Positions 60,167 through 64,000 of a stretch of 64,000 nucleotides of DNA are shown here, in pieces. The position numbers and the translations under genes are program-made. This stretch comes from Gordionus sp. m RMFG-2023 (taxonomy: Eukaryota; Nematomorpha; Gordioida; Chordodea; Parachordodidae). The notes below the pieces were generated by a model. That model was not told the origin of the DNA. It saw only the letters and a program-made list of their open reading frames with translations, and made no database searches. Position 1 is the first letter of the stretch. Every line of letters begins with the position of its first letter. The stretch lies in the NCBI RefSeq assembly GCF_954871325.1, contig NC_088775.1, positions 16,841,561 through 16,905,560 of the forward strand. The letters run 5' to 3'.

Positions 60167-60732
60167 GTCACCAGATAGTTGTTAACATTGAAATCGTTAT
60201 CATCTTTGTTCTTTGTAGAGTCGACTTTCTCTTCAATAATTTCTTCAATATTCATATTGTAATCATTGTTGTTGTATTGTATTTGCTTTCTATTATTGTT
60301 ACCTCTATAATTATTTGAGTTGTTATATTGTATTTGCTTTCTCTGATTATTGTCACTACCTCTATAATTATTTGAATTGTTGTTATAAGATTGGTAAATG
60401 TTACTATTTCCGTCACCGTATTGGATCTGTTTTCTTTGATATTATCATGCCATGTATTATTTCTACCATAATTATATTGATTATTATTATTGTAGCTATA
60501 GTTATTGTAGTTATAGTTGTTATAATTAAGTTTGATTATTATTGTTGTAGCTATAGTTATTGTAGTTATAGTTGTTATAATTATCGTGGTATCTCGAATT
60601 ATTATTACCTTATTTCTAAAATTATTATCAGGTCTAAAATATTTATTATTGTCATTTCTATTTCTATTGTTAAAGTTTTTATCTTTATCAGACTTTTTAT
60701 CGTATATTCATATAACTAATATTATCAACATA

Positions 60733-61226
60733 TCATTTATCATTGAGACTATCTAATTTAATTCCTAGCTCTACCATTTCATTTAAGGTTAAATTAATAT
60801 TTTTACAAAATTTATATTTTATTTTGTCATTTAAGGTAGATATACGTAATTTTTCTTTTAATCTACTGTCGTCCGAAAAATTACATTTTTTATGTAGTTT
60901 CGATACTATTATGTACCATTGCATGAAATTCTCACTCGAGTTCGGCTGTAATAAGTTAAATTTGTTTAAATGTTTTTATCTTGTACAGGTAAAAGGTAAG
61001 TTAACTTTTTAGTTACTATCTTAAGATCTAATATGTCGGTATCGGAGCTAATTGATTTAATATTGTCAAAGACCTCGTCTGATAAATTATTAAGCAAAAT
61101 ATTTATTTTAATAGAGTCCGGTAATGTGCTGGTCGAAAAATAACTTAATATTCTGTCTAAGTAAATCTCAGTAAGTGGTCCAACCAATTTTGAAATTTTA
61201 TATATTAATTCTGGTTTAATATCCAT
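60733..61226 (-). pseudogene. gag-like region of the Ty3/gypsy element
   Basis: Alpha-helical, Leu/Ile/Asp-rich readings (LDRILSYFSTSTLPDSIKIN; LNDKIKYKFCKNINLTLNEM) lie directly upstream of the Asn/Tyr-rich segment, where gag capsid is expected. Assignment is by position and composition only. Confidence 0.5.
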
Positions 61227-61532
61227 ATTTTATTAATATTTCGTATACATATTTAGAAATCATAACACTTTATATTTTTACAAAAATACAATGGAGTTGA
61301 ATAAACTCCGAGTCATTTACACGTAAAACTTCTCATTAAGTTGTACAAAATAGTTGACCATTTCTTTAAGACTCATAAATTCAATAATGACGTCATCACT
61401 ACCAAGTATTCTTGAGTAATGTACATCGCAATTGTTAATTAACTCAAACAGTATATCATAAATAGAAATTTTCCAGGGAATATTAATGAGTTTGAATGAA
61501 AACATAGATTGAATGGTTAATAAATTTAGCAA

Positions 61533-63085
61533 ATCAGATTGTCACAGAAGGTACTATTCCCGAGGACTGGCGAAGAAGTATAATTATCCCAGTATACAAG
61601 GGGAAAGGTGATCCTTTAGATTGTGGGTCTTACAGAGCTATTAAACTCTTGGAACATGCAATGAAAGTATTTGAGAGAGTGTTAGAAAAGCGGATAAGGG
61701 AACAAATCAAAATTGATGAAATGCAGTTTGGTTTTACATCGGGAAAAGGCACGACAGATGCAATTTTTGTGGTGAGACAAATTCAGGAGAAGTATCTTGC
61801 GAAGGAAAAGAAACTCTATTATGCGTTTGTTGATTTGGAGAAAGCATTTCATAGGGTGCCGCGTGAGAATACAAGATGGGCCTTGAGAAAATCCGGTGTG
61901 GAGGAATGATTAGTTACCGCAGTGATGGCAATGTATGTTGGAGCACAAACAGCAGTACGGACGGATTATGGTGATAGTGACAGCTTTGAGGTGAAGGTAG
62001 GACTTCATCAAGGATCCGTGCTGAGTCCATTATTATTTATCTTAGTAATGGATGTGGTGGCTAGAGAAATGCGTGAAGGACTTCCCTGGGAGATATTATA
62101 TGCAGATGACCTTGTATTAATGGCAAACAGTGAGGGAGAATTGAGGGATAAAGTTAGTAAATGGAAGATGACTATGGAAGCAAAGGGCCTGAAAATGAAT
62201 GCATCAAAAACAAAGGTGATGATTGGTGGGGAAAATCTAAAGATAGAAGAATCAGGTAAGTGGCCTTGTGGTGTATGTGGGAAAGGAGTTGCTAGAAATT
62301 CTATCCAATGCACCAGATGCCAGAAATGGGTACATAAAAGATGTAGTGGGAAAAAAGGCAGTTTGATGTTAGAAAGAATGACCTTTATTTGTAAAACATG
62401 CATGAAAGGGATACATAATAATGATAACCTAAAAAATGGTGGTCTGGATATTGGCAATGGGTTAACCCTAGAAAAAGTGGATAAGTTTTGTTATTTAGGT
62501 GATATGCTAAACGCAGATGGTGGTGTAGATTCTGCTGTTGTTGCAAGGATCAGACAAGCTTGGAAGAAGTTCAGAGAGATGTCGTCTATTCTTACAAATA
62601 AAAAAGTTTCTCTGAAGTTAAAGGGGAAAGTTTACGTAAGCTGCGTGAGGAGTTGTTTAGTTTATGGCGGTGAAACATGGGCAATGAAAGCAATTCACGA
62701 AGCCAAATTAGAAAGAACAGAGATGAGGATGGTTAGATGGATGTGTGGGGTATCTCTGAGAGAGAGAAAAACTAGCAAGGAATTGCGAGCAAGATTAGGT
62801 ATAGAAATGATTGGTATGGTAATGCGACGAAATAGACTAAGATGGTTTGGGCATGTGGAACGTATGACAAGAGATGACTGGGTAAATGATGGAAGTAGGA
62901 GGATCAAGACCTAGAGGAAGACCCAAGATGACGTGGACAAATGTGATAGCGGCGGATATGAGAAGCTTGAATCTTACAAGTATTGATGCTCAGGACCGTC
63001 AAAAATGGAAAAGAAAAATCAGAGGGAAAACTGGCCTACCCGGGTAAACCTGGAAATCGCCATAAAACGGAGAAGAAGAAGATTA
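61533..63085 (+). mobile_element. 5'-truncated LINE whose reverse transcriptase carries a PHD-like finger
   Basis: The copy begins inside the reverse transcriptase (TEGTIPEDWRRSIIIPVYKG). Frame 61649-61909 has FGFTSGKGTTDAIF and YAFVDLEKAFHRVP, and ends at a TGA where the family would have Trp. The same frame resumes to 62914 with GLHQGSVLSPLLF and LYADDLVLMA. Residues 116-160 of this frame carry a C4HC3 zinc finger (CGVC, CTRC, H..C, CKTC), then the C-terminal YGGETWAMK and LRWFGHVERM blocks. A frame change near 62900 precedes the last GSRPRGRPKMTW...RGKTGLPG section. It ends CTGGAAATCGCCAT then GAAGAAGAAGA. A second, shorter copy is at 41813-42077. Confidence 0.88.
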
Positions 63086-63129
63086 TACCTCTTAATGCTT
63101 AGTTTCTTAAATATATACTAATTTAAATA

Positions 63130-63271
63130 TATAAATATACCTCCCATAACTTAAATTCGTATTCATGGTTATAACTGTCAAAGGTATATTATCTTTCAGC
63201 ATTTGAAGAATACTTGCCTTTTGATTATCATTATTTTCTTTGTTAGTTTTTCTAATATATGTTCGAACCAT
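63130..63271 (-). pseudogene. possible N-terminus of a pogo/Tigger-like transposase
   Basis: An ATG at 63271 on the minus strand opens MVRTYIRKTNKENNDNQKAS, then ILQMLKDNIPL and a further ~20 codons. MVRTYxRKTN is the usual start of pogo-like (CENP-B-type) transposases with a helix-turn-helix next. No catalytic region follows, and LINE DNA lies just beyond, so it is at best a fragment. Confidence 0.4.
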
Positions 63272-64000
63272 TTTACAAAATCAGAACCAATATTTTAATG
63301 AATGTATGTAAAAGGAAAAGACGCACCCCGCTAATACCTTCCCCAGGTCCACAGGATTATTTAAAAATTAAATTTAGAATATTAAATTAACACAATGATT
63401 GTCAATATTTTTATATATGATAAAATGGAGATTTTTTTATCATTTAGAATTTATATTAAGTCTGAACAACTTTTATAAAAAAAGTTATTCGTGAAAATGT
63501 AAAATTTAAAAAAGTTACTTTGGGTATGTTGAAACTTAAATTTACATTTAAAATTTTTCATGAGCAATTTTGTCCGGAACAATTTTGGACCTACTTAAGC
63601 ACCTTATTATAATACATATTTGGCTTAAATTTCAAATCTTAAACTTTATTAATTTTTAAATTATTTGAGAAGGAAATACCTACCCCGGGAACACAATCCC
63701 CGGTCTCCCCTACAATAAAATATGTTTATCTATTTTAAATATTTTTTTAAAAAAATTTAGAATAACCCTTTTCTTCAAAAAAGTATTGACGATACTTTAC
63801 AGCACTAACAATAACTAATTAACTCAATTTCTCTAACTTAACTCTCACCTCACACATTTTTTTATAACCTAAAGTAGTATAACTTTCATGTGACCGATAC
63901 TGCTATATTTCTATGCTTTTGAAGCCTATGTTGATTCACAAGAAAGATCTCAAATAAATGAAATATATTTGAATTGACATGGGAAAGGTCAAGATTTTCT
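63272..64000. other. AT-rich intergenic sequence
   Basis: No gene recognised. Two short GC-richer patches (CCCCGCTAATACCTTCCCCAG near 63327 and ACCCCGGGAACACAATCCCC near 63683) resemble each other loosely and may be repeat relics. Confidence 0.4.

Larger units (their letters stand above)
56634..61532 (-). mobile_element. Ty3/gypsy LTR retrotransposon, broken, 5' end missing
   Basis: Coding sense is minus. One LTR is inferred at about 56634-56853; in coding sense it begins TGTTATATATTC directly after a purine tract AGAAGGAGAA. Parts in coding order: gag-like readings (61532-60733), an Asn/Tyr-rich region (about 60720-60200), protease and reverse transcriptase (60166-59093), RNase H (about 59090-58500), integrase zinc finger and core (58580-57912), and integrase C-terminus (57683-57366). 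The 5' LTR was not found; the LINE at 61533 abuts the gag end. The coding pieces are well preserved with only a handful of breaks, so it is younger than the 45354-48728 element. Confidence 0.85.

Noticed and set aside
60315-60719. 134-codon plus-strand frame rich in Tyr, Ile and Val
   Set aside because: Shadow of the Asn/Tyr-rich gag segment of the minus-strand Ty3/gypsy element.
62008-62457. 149-codon minus-strand frame
   Set aside because: Antisense shadow of the LINE reverse transcriptase and zinc-finger frame.

Overview
The window is strongly AT-rich eukaryotic DNA. It holds very little host coding sequence and is packed with nested, mostly decayed transposable elements. The two host-type genes I can support are animal-like. 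One is the front half of a hydroxyacylglutathione hydrolase (glyoxalase II), in three exons at 37709-40395. The other is a broken rhodopsin-type G-protein-coupled receptor at 1940-2516 (minus). Some introns are tiny: 44 bp in the glyoxalase gene and 42 bp in a hAT transposase. A GPCR, many hAT, Ty3/gypsy and LINE relatives, a FLYWCH/MULE family and extreme AT bias suggest a metazoan, perhaps an AT-rich parasitic one such as a myxozoan. That placement is inference only.

Layout. 1-1250: a tandem array of ~115-bp units carrying the palindrome TGACAATTGTCA. 1940-2516: GPCR relic. 4648-4852: minisatellite. 5156-8256: DNA transposon with ~170-bp inverted ends and a DDE-type transposase of a family I recognise but cannot name. 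9892-12812: nearly intact hAT element with a perfect 8-bp target duplication (AATAAGAC). 14566-25131: 10.6-kb hAT composite with 8-bp duplication CATATATC. It contains a short young LTR element (15379-18031), a foldback (18333-19490) and a 3.9-kb palindromic element built of ~310-bp repeats (20661-24529), which splits the hAT transposase gene.

26099-37506: a second hAT-ended composite of 11.4 kb sharing the same TAGTGTTGTTAA ends and GACTTGAGTT-type subterminal arrays, with duplication CACCTACC. Inside it lie an APE-type LINE, an opposed fragment of the same LINE family, two inverted arrays of the TGACAATTGTCA unit, and degraded Tc1/IS630-like and hAT transposase pieces. 37709-40395 onward: the glyoxalase II gene, whose later introns have apparently collected a hAT (40734-41785) and a LINE 3' end (41813-42077). 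43985-45200: hAT relic next to a FLYWCH/MULE transposase relic.

45354-48728: an old complete-ended Ty3/gypsy element with LTRs. 48794-50013: a 1.2-kb foldback. 50014-56240: decayed hAT, FLYWCH and hAT pieces. 56634-61532: a larger Ty3/gypsy element (minus strand) that the LINE at 61533-63085 abuts. The short LTR element at 15379 appears to be a reduced relative of this one. 63130-63271: possible start of a pogo-like transposase.

The main biological signal is the relation among elements. The two big hAT composites have matching ends, large arrays of possible transposase-binding sites and exact target duplications. Several element families carry long inverted arrays of short repeats at their ends.
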